From NCBI GenBank assembly GCA_945952025.1, contig CAMFGW010000015.1, positions 1 to 64,000 on the forward strand: a stretch of DNA of 64,000 nucleotides. Reading direction: 5' to 3'. Below, piece after piece: positions 46,375 to 56,520 of this stretch. The stretch comes from an uncultured Paracoccaceae bacterium (GTDB lineage Bacteria; Pseudomonadota; Alphaproteobacteria; Rhodobacterales; Rhodobacteraceae). The notes beneath the pieces are model-generated. The model searched no databases and had not been told where the DNA came from. It saw nothing but the letters and a program-made list of their open reading frames with translations. The translations under genes and the position numbers were made by a program. Positions within the stretch are counted from its first letter, which is position 1, and every line of letters starts with the position of its first letter.

Positions 46375-47118
46375 ATGCGCACCCTGCCCAAATTCCTGGC
46401 CTCGATGGCCCTTGCCGCCCTGCCCTTCGCCGCCTCGGCCGAGGAAGCCACCATCGCCGTCGCCGCCAATTTCGCGCCCACGGCCGAAAAACTCGCGGCC
46501 GCGTTCGACAAGGCCTCGGGCGACAAGATCACCATCGTCTCGGGCGCGACCGGCAAGCTTTATGCGCAGGTCCAGGCCGGCGGCCCCTTCGACGCCTTCC
46601 TGTCGGCCGACACCAAGACCCCCGCCAAGATGGTCGAGGAAAAGCTCGCCGTGAAAGACAGCCTCTTCACCTATGCGACCGGCCAGCTCGCGCTCTGGAC
46701 GATGAAGGACAAGGCCGACCTGAGCGACCCCAAGGCCGCGCTGACCAACGCGACCCATGTCGCGATCGCCAATCCCGAGCTCGCGCCCTACGGCAAGGCC
46801 GGCATGGAAACGCTTGAAAAGCTTGGGCTTACCGACGCCGTGAAGGACAAGATCGTCACCGGCGAAAACATCGCCCAGACGCAGACCATGGTCGCCAGCG
46901 GCGCGGCCGAGATGGGCTTCGTCGCCGCATCCGCCCTGGCCGGCAAGAACGAAGGCACCTCCTGGATCGTGCCGGGCGACATGCACAAACCCCTCACCCA
47001 GGACGCCGTCCTTCTGGAGCACGGCAAGGACAACAAGGCCGCCAAGGGCTTCCTCGACTACCTGAAAGGCGATGAGGCCAAGGCCGAAATCACCGCCGCC
47101 GGCTATGCGGTGAAGTGA
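46375..47118 (+). CDS. modA: Molybdate-binding periplasmic protein ModA
   Basis: Substrate-binding component of the molybdate ABC importer. The 247 residues begin with a signal peptide (MRTLPKFLASMALAALPFAASA), then the mature fold EEATIAVAANFAPTAEKLAAAF. Oxyanion-binding stretches SGATGKLYAQV, DAFLSAD and GFVAAS are typical. Start at 46375 chosen for the signal peptide. The stop overlaps the GTG start of modB. Confidence 0.93.
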   Translation: MRTLPKFLASMALAALPFAASAEEATIAVAANFAPTAEKLAAAFDKASGDKITIVSGATGKLYAQVQAGGPFDAFLSADTKTPAKMVEEKLAVKDSLFTYATGQLALWTMKDKADLSDPKAALTNATHVAIANPELAPYGKAGMETLEKLGLTDAVKDKIVTGENIAQTQTMVASGAAEMGFVAASALAGKNEGTSWIVPGDMHKPLTQDAVLLEHGKDNKAAKGFLDYLKGDEAKAEITAAGYAVK

Positions 47119-47792
47119 GCGGGATCGACCTGCAATCGCTGGGGCTGACGCTGCGCCTCGCGGCGTTGGTCACGGTGACGCTTCTGGTCCTGGCCACCCC
47201 TCTGGCCTGGTGGCTGGCGCGCAGCCGTTCGCGCGCCACCCCGGTTGTCGAGGCGCTGACCGCCCTGCCGCTGGTCCTGCCCCCGACCGTCATCGGCTTC
47301 TACCTCCTCCTTGCCTTCGCGCCCATCGCGCCCATGGGCCGCTTCTGGATGGACCTGACAGGGCGCCCGCTCGCCTTTTCCTTCACGGGGCTTTTCCTTG
47401 CCTCGCTCATCTACTCGCTGCCCTTCGCCGTGCAGCCGATGCAGGCCGCCTTCACGCTTCTGGGCCGCGCGCCCCTTGATGCCGCAGCAAGCCTTGGCGC
47501 CCGCCCGATCGACGCCTTTCTGACCGTGGCCCTGCCCCTTTCGGCGCGGGGCTACCTGACGGCGGCGGTCCTGACCTTCGCCCATACGCTTGGCGAGTTC
47601 GGCGTGGTGCTGATGGTCGGCGGCAACATTCCCGGCCAGACGCGGCTCATTTCGGTCGCCCTTTATGAAGAGGTCGAGCGGATGGACTACGGCGCCGCGC
47701 ACCGGCTGTCGGCGCTGCTGCTGGTCCTGTCGTTCGCGACGCTGCTCGCCCTCTACCTCCTGAACCGGCGGAGCCGCGATGTCCGCCGCTGA
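47115..47792 (+). CDS. modB: Molybdate ABC transporter permease ModB
   Basis: Membrane component of the molybdate importer, 225 residues with about 5-6 helices. The coupling-loop motif for ModC is present (AAASLGARPIDAFLTVALPLSARG), along with PLVLPPTVIGFYLL and HTLGEFGVVLMVGGNIPG. It starts with GTG overlapping the modA stop and runs 14 bases into modC. Confidence 0.93.
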   Translation: MSGIDLQSLGLTLRLAALVTVTLLVLATPLAWWLARSRSRATPVVEALTALPLVLPPTVIGFYLLLAFAPIAPMGRFWMDLTGRPLAFSFTGLFLASLIYSLPFAVQPMQAAFTLLGRAPLDAAASLGARPIDAFLTVALPLSARGYLTAAVLTFAHTLGEFGVVLMVGGNIPGQTRLISVALYEEVERMDYGAAHRLSALLLVLSFATLLALYLLNRRSRDVRR

Positions 47793-48852
47793 CCCGACAC
47801 TCGACATCGACATCGCCCTGACGCCGCCGTCCTTCCCGCTGACGGTCCGCGCGCGCCTGCCGCTTCAGGGGGTGACCGCTGTCTTCGGCCCCTCCGGCGC
47901 CGGCAAAAGCACGCTCCTCAGCGCCATCGCCGGCTTTTCGCCGACCGGCGGCCGCATCGCCTTCGGCGATGAGGTATGGGAGGACGGCCGCCACTTCGTC
48001 CCGGCCTGGCGGCGGCGCGTGGGCTTCCTTTTCCAGACGCCCCGGCTCTTTCCCCACCTCGACGTGGCCGGCAACCTCGCCTATGCCGCGCGCCGGTCCG
48101 GGGCGATGGCCGATGTCGCCCCCATGGTCGCGCGCTTCGGCCTTTCGCCCCTGCTGGCCCGCCGCGCCCCCGACCTGTCGGGCGGCGAGGCGCAGCGCGT
48201 GGCGCTGGTGCGCGCCCTTCTGGCCAGACCCCGGCTTCTGCTGATGGACGAGCCCCTTTCCGCCCTCGACGCAGGCCATCGCGACGGCATCCTGCCCCTG
48301 ATCGAGGATCTGCGCGACAGGGACCACCTGCCGATCCTTTACGTCTCGCACGCGCTTTCCGAAGTCGTGCGGCTCGCAACGACCGTCCTTGCGCTCGACG
48401 GCGGCGCCGTCGTGGGCCTTGGCCCCGCGGCCGAAGTCCTTGCCGACCGCGCCGCCGCCGGGGCCTTCGGCGGCGAGGAACCCGGCAGCCTTCTGACCAC
48501 TGAGGTCCTCGGCCACGAACCCGACGGCCTGACGCGCCTGACCTTCGCAGGCGGCGAGCTCTTGGTCCCCACCCTACCCTTCCCGCCCGGCGCGACCGTG
48601 CGCCTGCTCGTCCGCCCGCGCGAGGTGCTTCTGTCGCGGGGGGTGCCGCAAGGCCTGAGCGCGCTGAACAGCCTGCCCGCGACCGTCCGCACGATAGAAC
48701 CCGTAGGCGACACGAGCGCCCTTGTGACGCTCGACTGCGGCGGCACGCCCATCAAGGCGCGCGTCACCCGCCGGTCGGTCGCCGCACTGGACCTGGCGCC
48801 CGGCACCCCCTGCCATGCGATCCTGAAATCCGTGGCGCTCGCCCCCGGCTGA
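47779..48852 (+). CDS. modC: Molybdate ABC transporter ATPase ModC
   Basis: ATP-hydrolysing component, 357 residues: Walker A GPSGAGKST, signature LSGGEAQRVALVRALL, Walker B LLLMDEPLSALD, and a C-terminal molybdate-binding (TOBE) domain from about residue 290 (LSALNSLPATVRTIEPVG). The TOBE domain may sense molybdate and limit uptake. It overlaps modB by 14 bases and is followed closely by the CbiX-like gene. Confidence 0.94.
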   Translation: MSAADPTLDIDIALTPPSFPLTVRARLPLQGVTAVFGPSGAGKSTLLSAIAGFSPTGGRIAFGDEVWEDGRHFVPAWRRRVGFLFQTPRLFPHLDVAGNLAYAARRSGAMADVAPMVARFGLSPLLARRAPDLSGGEAQRVALVRALLARPRLLLMDEPLSALDAGHRDGILPLIEDLRDRDHLPILYVSHALSEVVRLATTVLALDGGAVVGLGPAAEVLADRAAAGAFGGEEPGSLLTTEVLGHEPDGLTRLTFAGGELLVPTLPFPPGATVRLLVRPREVLLSRGVPQGLSALNSLPATVRTIEPVGDTSALVTLDCGGTPIKARVTRRSVAALDLAPGTPCHAILKSVALAPG

Positions 48853-48872
48853 CGGCCCTGCTACAAACCGCC

Positions 48873-49568
48873 ATGGACCGCGCCGCCCTCATCGTCGCCC
48901 ATGGCCAGCCCTCGGCCCCCGGCCCCGCCGCGGCCGAGCTGACGGTCCTTGCGCGCCAAGTCGCGGACCTGGCCCCCGGCTGGCGCATCGAAGGCGCCAC
49001 GCTCGCCGACCCCGGCGCGGTCGAGCGGGTGGCAGACCGCCTGGGCCCCGCGCTTGTCCTGCCCTACTTCATGGCCGATGGCTGGTTCACCCGCCACCTC
49101 CTGCCAAAGCGGCTGGCGGGCGCGGCAGGAATGACCCACCTGCCCGCCTTCGGCACCTGGACGGCAACGGCCGCGCTTGCTGTCAGCCTTGTCGAACAGG
49201 CGCTCCAGGACCGACACTGGCGGCCCGATGACACCGGCCTGATCCTCGCGGCCCACGGGTCAGCCAAAAGCCGCGGCTCAGCACGCTCGACCGAAGCGAT
49301 CGCCGCCGCCATCGCCAAGGCCCTGCCCATCGGCCGCATCGGAACCGGCTACCTGGAAGAGCCGCCCTATCTTGCGGACGCCGCCCGGGGCTTCACCGGA
49401 AGGGCGCTCTGCCTGCCCCTTTTCATCGCCCGCTGGGGCCATGTGGAACACGACCTGCCGGCGGCCCTGTCGCAGGCCGGCTTCACGGGCGAAACACTCG
49501 CACCCCTTGGAACGGCGCCCGAGGTGCCGGCGCTGCTGGCGGCCGCCCTCACAGGGTTTTACAAATGA
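48873..49568 (+). CDS. CbiX/SirB-like chelatase
   Basis: A 231-residue protein of the CbiX/SirB family, which inserts cobalt, nickel or iron into sirohydrochlorin-type rings. The two repeated half-motifs are ALIVAHGQPS near the N-terminus and LILAAHGSAKSRGS in the middle, each with the metal-binding His. It lies 20 bases after modC, so it may share the mod transcript; a link between the two is not established. Related alphaproteobacterial proteins are often annotated without known substrate. Confidence 0.78.
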   Translation: MDRAALIVAHGQPSAPGPAAAELTVLARQVADLAPGWRIEGATLADPGAVERVADRLGPALVLPYFMADGWFTRHLLPKRLAGAAGMTHLPAFGTWTATAALAVSLVEQALQDRHWRPDDTGLILAAHGSAKSRGSARSTEAIAAAIAKALPIGRIGTGYLEEPPYLADAARGFTGRALCLPLFIARWGHVEHDLPAALSQAGFTGETLAPLGTAPEVPALLAAALTGFYK

Positions 49569-49571
49569 AAA

Positions 49572-49593
49572 CGGGCGGACCTTTCGGACCGCC
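49572..49593 (-). terminator. Intrinsic terminator of the cold-shock gene
   Basis: A GGGCGG/CCGCCC stem extended by two further pairs beyond an A-A mismatch; on the minus strand it is followed by GTTTTCATTT. It lies between convergent cbiX-like and csp genes and may serve both. Confidence 0.7.
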
Positions 49594-49619
49594 CGCGCAA
49601 GCTCGGTAACTGGGACCGA

Positions 49620-49826
49620 TCAAGCCAGCGCGAGGTTCGTCGCCGATTCGCGGCCGTCACGACCCGATTCGATGTCGAACGTCACCTTCTGGCCGTCCTT
49701 GAGTTCGCGCAGACCCGCACGCTCGAGCGCGGTGATGTGAACGAACACGTCTTTCTTGCCGCCATCGGGGGCGATGAAGCCGTAACCCTTGGTAGCATTG
49801 AACCATTTCACGGAGCCGGTGGCCAT
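49620..49826 (-). CDS. Cold-shock-domain protein
   Basis: A 68-residue nucleic-acid chaperone of the CspA family that melts RNA secondary structure. RNP1 (KGYGFI) and RNP2 (VFVHI) are intact in [20 protein letters not shown] and the following stretch. No signal peptide; acts in the cytoplasm. Whether it is cold-induced cannot be told. The upstream 159 bases include its leader and show no other gene. Confidence 0.95.
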   Translation of the reverse strand: MATGSVKWFNATKGYGFIAPDGGKKDVFVHITALERAGLRELKDGQKVTFDIESGRDGRESATNLALA

Positions 49827-49985
49827 CGTGTGTCTCCTCGTCTCGCCGCCCGCGGAATGCGGCGGCCCGGCGCAGTCAGGCAGAATCGAAAGCTGAGGCC
49901 GAGAGCGGAAACAGTCGATCAGGTAACGTCGCCGGGGCGATATGCCAGAAAAAAGGCTGAAAATCAAGCCGCATTGGGCGGGCGG

Positions 49986-51731
49986 TCAACGGCGCAGGGA
50001 CTGGACCAGCAGGGGCCACAGGCGCCCGAGGCCGGGCCGCGCCTCAAACCGCGTCAGAAGCCCTGCGATCACGGCCGCGCGCGGGTGGGTCACGAACCAG
50101 GGCGGGCGCGGCAGCAGGGCCGGCGGCCAGAGCGTCAGGCTGCGCGGGAACGGCCGGAAGGGCGCCTCGACGATGGCGCGTTCGGTCCCTTCCAGAAGAA
50201 GCGTATTGTGCACCGTCCCGACGCCCGATTGCGCGTCGGCAAGCGTCGGCGGCCTTGGCCCGCCGCGAAAGCCGCCCCAGGGCAGCGTCGGCAGCGCATA
50301 GGCCACCCCGGTCCAGCCGTTGATCGCAATGGCGCCGTAGCGCAGCCCCGCAACAAGCCGCTCGAAGGCCGCGCGGCCGATCTGCCGCCGCGTCCCGGGG
50401 TGGATCAGGATATTGGCGCCAAGCGTGCCGTATAGCCGGTCGTTCGCCAACGTGATCGCCGCCGTGAGGAAGGCCGCCGGGTCCGGCGCTGGCAGGCGCA
50501 GGACGGTCAGGGCCGGCCCGAAGACCTCGACCTGGCCACCGGCCCCGATGTCGGCTGCCTCGGCCACCACCAGATCCGGCGCGCCCTTGCCACCGCGCGG
50601 CCAGTGCTCGACGGCGCCCGCCGCCTCGGCAAAGTCCCGAAGCCGCGCCTCGGTCCCCGGATAATGGGCGGGGCGCGGGCCCACCGCCCGGACGCGCGCC
50701 CTGAGGGCGGACAGCAGCGGCGCGGTCCCCTCCCAGCCGTCGGGCAGGATCAGGACCTGCATGGCGATGCAGTTGAAGCCCGAATTCTGCAGCTTCTGCG
50801 TCACCAGCTGTTCGGCCTGAAAGGCGATGTCGGCGGCACTCCACGGTCCGGGCACCACGGTCGTCGGACAGACGGCACCGAGCTCCGATGTGATCGGCCG
50901 CGCGTTCAGGGGACGCCCCTCGGCGCGTCGCACGTCAGCCTCGGCGCCTTCGCCCCAGACGATGCGGTCGTGGGTCGCCCGCGCGCCGGTGATATGGATC
51001 GCCTCGACCGCCGGATGAGAGGCAAGCCACGCCCCCACCGCACCTCCGCCGGTGACGATCCGCAAGCCACCCGCCGCGATCAGCGGCCGAAGCGCCCGGT
51101 CCAGAACCGGCGCCAGATAGTCGTTGACCGGGTTTAACTTCAGGATAACCACCTGATTTTCATTGAAAAGCTTGTGGATCGCATCCAGCGGCCCGATCGA
51201 GGAGACGTTCCCCGCCCCCAGGACCAGCGCCAGCCGCCCCGCCCGGTCGGCCCCGCCCCCATCGGCCCCGCCCGCATAGGCCCCGCCCGCATAGGCCACG
51301 GCCGTCAGTCCCGGCAGGTCGGCGCCGGTCACGCCCGGCTCCATCCAGACCTCGGCCCTCACGCCATTCATCACGATCCGGTCCCAGCCCGACCGCGGAT
51401 AGGCGCGCACCGCGACCTGCCCCGTGACCGTCTGGCGATGGGACAGAACCGGCCTTGTCCGCAGGCTGTCTGCCAGGGTCCTGACCGACGCGATCAGCGC
51501 CCAGGGGCCGCCCAGCCAATCCTCGCCCGCCGCCGGGCTGTCGGGGGAAACGCCCTTGGCAGCGCAGGCGAGCGCAACCCAGTCCCCGGCCACCGCCGCA
51601 GTCGCCGCGCGCATCTCGTCCAGAAGCCGCACGCGGTCGGGAACGGCCAGGCGCGCCCAGGCGCCCTTGGCCGCCGTCAGGTCGGCCAGGGCCGCCTCAT
51701 AAGGCTGGCTGTCGAAGTCGGGATCGCCCAT
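49986..51731 (-). CDS. Aldehyde dehydrogenase family protein, long variant
   Basis: A 581-residue protein of the aldehyde dehydrogenase superfamily, about 80-100 longer than usual. The NAD-binding part has LALVLGAGNVSSIGPLDAIHKLF and ITSELGAVCPTTVV; the catalytic Cys is in NSGFNCIAMQVLILP. An Ala/Gly-rich linker (AYAGGAYAGGADGGGADRAG) is encoded by three 15-base tandem units at 51248-51292. The C-terminus PWFVTHPRAAVIAGLL to LVQSLRR lies outside the normal fold. Substrate unknown. Start chosen at 51731 (MGDPDFDSQPY). Confidence 0.72.
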   Translation of the reverse strand: MGDPDFDSQPYEAALADLTAAKGAWARLAVPDRVRLLDEMRAATAAVAGDWVALACAAKGVSPDSPAAGEDWLGGPWALIASVRTLADSLRTRPVLSHRQTVTGQVAVRAYPRSGWDRIVMNGVRAEVWMEPGVTGADLPGLTAVAYAGGAYAGGADGGGADRAGRLALVLGAGNVSSIGPLDAIHKLFNENQVVILKLNPVNDYLAPVLDRALRPLIAAGGLRIVTGGGAVGAWLASHPAVEAIHITGARATHDRIVWGEGAEADVRRAEGRPLNARPITSELGAVCPTTVVPGPWSAADIAFQAEQLVTQKLQNSGFNCIAMQVLILPDGWEGTAPLLSALRARVRAVGPRPAHYPGTEARLRDFAEAAGAVEHWPRGGKGAPDLVVAEAADIGAGGQVEVFGPALTVLRLPAPDPAAFLTAAITLANDRLYGTLGANILIHPGTRRQIGRAAFERLVAGLRYGAIAINGWTGVAYALPTLPWGGFRGGPRPPTLADAQSGVGTVHNTLLLEGTERAIVEAPFRPFPRSLTLWPPALLPRPPWFVTHPRAAVIAGLLTRFEARPGLGRLWPLLVQSLRR

Positions 51732-51813
51732 GCCGCACGTCCACCTCACCCACGGGGCGGACGGGGCCACAGGCCGGGGTCGCCGTCCAGACCCCGGACC
51801 CGGTGACGTGGCG

Positions 51814-53802
<1,989 letters not shown>

Positions 53803-53822
53803 GGGGGCTCCTTCTCTGGGAT

Positions 53823-53869
53823 GCGAATCGCCCGAGAGCGAATCGCATTCCGGTTTTCTAGCGAATCGC
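53823..53869. repeat. Three GCGAATCGC repeats upstream of rpoD
   Basis: The nonamer GCGAATCGC occurs at 53823-53831, 53838-53846 and 53861-53869, 15 and 23 bases apart, just before the rpoD start. They may bind a regulator or form alternative structures in the rpoD leader. Confidence 0.5.
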
Positions 53870-53924
53870 GCACCCGAATCACAGGGGCGGGCGCGCGGTC
53901 GGGTAACGGGCCAAGTGCCCGTCG

Positions 53925-55901
53925 TTAACGGCGTTTCTTCACCCAGACGGCCTCGTCGATCAGCCGCTGCAAATCGGCCGACAGTCGTTCGCGGTCCTCG
54001 CCCAGGTCGGTCGAATCCTCAAGCCGGCTCTTCACCGCCCGATGCCGGGCCTCGGCCGCCTGCTGCAACCGCCAGGTCAGCCCCTCGTCCACCAGCCCGT
54101 CCATGTCCTGGATCGCCTCGGCGACCTCGGCCGCCACGCCCCGTTCGGCGTCGAGCCGCGCGAGCGCGTCGGACAGGCAGGTGCGGGCCAGATCGGCGGG
54201 CGCGTCGGGGCGGACCGGGGGCGCGATGCGGACATGGGCAAGGGTGAAGACGCTTTCAAGGGTGCGCAGGTGCGCGTCAGTCAGCGCGCGGTGAAAGGCG
54301 GGCGGCGGACAGGGGTCCGGCAGCCCGTGATGCGCGGCGGCCAGCATCGCATCGCGAAGCGCGGCCTGATCGGGGTTGGCGAAGGACAGCCGTTCGAGCG
54401 CGGATTCGAAGGGCGGGATAAGGTTCGGATGGTTCGCGCAGATCGCCAGGATCAGCGCCTCCTGCAGGTGTTCGGCCACGTCATTGGCGCCCCCGGCCAG
54501 CGCCGACGCCCGGGTTTCCGCCGTGGGGATGGCCGGCAGGACCGGGCGCCCGCCGGGGCCCTTCTGGGGCCGCCGGGTGCGGAAGGGCGGCAGGGGCGCG
54601 CCGGGCGCCGCTTCGCCCCCCCCGTAAAGCACCTGCCGCAAGCGCTTGAATTCCTGTCCATAATGCTCGCGGATCGAGGGGTCGGCGATGCGCTTCAGGA
54701 CCGCGCGCAGGTTCTTGTCCAACCCCGCGCGCCGTTCCGGACTGTCCAGAACCAGCCCCTCCGTCTCGCGCCGCCACAGAAGCGCTGCCATCGGCTCGGC
54801 CCGCGACAGCGCCTCGGCCAGGGCGGGGGCGCCCTTCTCGCGGATCAGGTCGTCGGGGTCCATGCCGCCCGGCAGCGTGACGAAACGCAGGGACTGCCCC
54901 GCCTCGATCATCGGCAGCGCCAGGTCGATCAGCCGAAGCGCGGCCCGCTGGCCCGCCGCATCGCCGTCCAGCATCACCAGCGGCTCTGGCGCGATCCGCC
55001 AGAGCATGCGCAACTGTTCGTCCGTGATCGCGGTGCCAAGGGGCGCCACCGCACCCTCGAACCCGGCAGTGACCAGCGCTATCACGTCCATGTAGCCCTC
55101 GGCCACGATCAGGGCCGCGCCCTTGCCGCAGGCGGCCCGCGCGGGCCCCTGATTGTAAAGGCTCCGCCCCTTGTCGAAGAGCGGCGTTTCCGGCGAGTTC
55201 AGGTATTTCGCCGGCGAGGCAGGGTCCATCGCCCGCCCGCCAAGCGCGATGCAGCGCCCGCGCGCATCCCGGATCGGGTAGATGATGCGCCCCCGGAACC
55301 GGTCGTAGGGCTGGCCGCCGCCGTCGGGGGCCGCGCAAAGCCCCGCCTCGACCAGCCGGTCGGCGGGCAGGCCCTTCTGGGTCAGGGCGGAAAACAGGAA
55401 CTGGCGCTGGTCGGGCGCGAAGCCCAGCTCGAACCGCTCGCGGGCCGCGTCAGCCAGCTTGCGCCCGTCCAGGTAGGCCCGCGCCGCCGCCCCGGCCGCG
55501 GTCTTGAGCGTCAGCCGGTAAAGCCGCACCGCCTCTTCCATCGTCTCGGCCAGAAGGCTCAGCCGGTCGGCGCGTTCGGCAGCGCGCGGGTCCTGCGCCG
55601 GCATCGGCAACCCTGCCTCGCGCGCCAGGTACTCGACCGCCTCCATGAAGGACATGTTCTCGCTGTCCTTCAGGAAGCCCAGCGCATCGCCCTTGGCCTG
55701 GCAGCCAAAGCAGTAATAAAAGCCCTTCCGGTCATCCACATGAAAAGACGCGGTTTTTTCCTGATGGAACGGGCAAGGCGCCCAGAAATCGCCCTTGGCC
55801 TGGTTCGACTTCTTGCGGTCCCACGTCACCTTGCGCCCGACCACGCGGCTCAGGGGCACGCGCGCGCGCAATTCGTCCAGAAAGGCGGGGCTGAGACTCA
55901 T
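53925..55901 (-). CDS. dnaG: DNA primase
   Basis: Makes RNA primers for replication. The 658 residues show the N-terminal zinc finger ([25 protein letters not shown]), the RNA-polymerase core with [14 protein letters not shown], the Toprim domain ([13 protein letters not shown] and [15 protein letters not shown]), and a C-terminal helicase-interaction domain. It forms the dnaG-rpoD pair typical of the macromolecular synthesis operon, with 122 bases between. Upstream is mgdD on the same strand. Confidence 0.96.
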   Translation of the reverse strand: MSLSPAFLDELRARVPLSRVVGRKVTWDRKKSNQAKGDFWAPCPFHQEKTASFHVDDRKGFYYCFGCQAKGDALGFLKDSENMSFMEAVEYLAREAGLPMPAQDPRAAERADRLSLLAETMEEAVRLYRLTLKTAAGAAARAYLDGRKLADAARERFELGFAPDQRQFLFSALTQKGLPADRLVEAGLCAAPDGGGQPYDRFRGRIIYPIRDARGRCIALGGRAMDPASPAKYLNSPETPLFDKGRSLYNQGPARAACGKGAALIVAEGYMDVIALVTAGFEGAVAPLGTAITDEQLRMLWRIAPEPLVMLDGDAAGQRAALRLIDLALPMIEAGQSLRFVTLPGGMDPDDLIREKGAPALAEALSRAEPMAALLWRRETEGLVLDSPERRAGLDKNLRAVLKRIADPSIREHYGQEFKRLRQVLYGGGEAAPGAPLPPFRTRRPQKGPGGRPVLPAIPTAETRASALAGGANDVAEHLQEALILAICANHPNLIPPFESALERLSFANPDQAALRDAMLAAAHHGLPDPCPPPAFHRALTDAHLRTLESVFTLAHVRIAPPVRPDAPADLARTCLSDALARLDAERGVAAEVAEAIQDMDGLVDEGLTWRLQQAAEARHRAVKSRLEDSTDLGEDRERLSADLQRLIDEAVWVKKRR

Positions 55902-55950
55902 GAAGCCTATATCGGTCCGCCGGGACCGTCGGGCAAGGGGCCTGCGCCCC

Positions 55951-56520
55951 TCAGGCTTCGGCCCGCGCCAGTACGCGCTCCATCGCCTCGCTCAACTCAT
56001 GTATCGCCGTCCGCACCATCGAGCGGAAGACGAAGATCGTCACGCCGTCCGGACCCGACCGATGGAAAAGCGCCATCATATGGCCAAGCCCGGTGCGTGC
56101 CGTAGCCCCTTCGGGGAAGGCCGCCACCGACAGGTCAATCGCCACCAGCCGCGCCAGCGCCTCCTCGACGCCCGGCCCCGCGAGCGTCAGCGCCACCCAC
56201 CCGTCGCTCAGGTCCGTCACCGCCGCATGGGGAGCGAGGGCCTCTTCAAGCCCCTTCGGCAGTTCCTCATCACTCGCCAGGAACCCCATGTCGCGCCCGG
56301 ACCACAGAAGCGTCAGCGGCCCCTTGGTCGCGGAGGTGCCCGGCGCTACCCAGGCAAGGCCGGCGGCCTTCATGGCCTTTGCCAGGCCTTTGTCGGACCC
56401 CGCATATGGCGCGATGGCGGTCAGCCGCGCGGGCGTCGTGTCCGACAGGGTCAGCGCGCCGATGGTCACGGGCAACAGCCCCTCGGTCGCGGAACGGGCG
56501 ATCAGTCTAGGCACGGGCAC
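55951..56520 (-). CDS. mgdD: N-methylglutamate dehydrogenase subunit D (SoxG-like)
   Basis: A 189-residue SoxG-type protein (MPVPRLIARSATEGLLPVTI, GPLTLLWSGRDMGFLASDEELP, AFPEGATARTGLGHMMALF). In the MgdABCD complex it is the fourth subunit. Only weakly like SoxG at 16989 by eye, which supports different enzymes for the two clusters. It overlaps mgdC by 14 bases and closes the unit. If the enzyme is instead a second sarcosine oxidase, this would be a second soxG. Confidence 0.7.
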   Translation of the reverse strand: MPVPRLIARSATEGLLPVTIGALTLSDTTPARLTAIAPYAGSDKGLAKAMKAAGLAWVAPGTSATKGPLTLLWSGRDMGFLASDEELPKGLEEALAPHAAVTDLSDGWVALTLAGPGVEEALARLVAIDLSVAAFPEGATARTGLGHMMALFHRSGPDGVTIFVFRSMVRTAIHELSEAMERVLARAEA

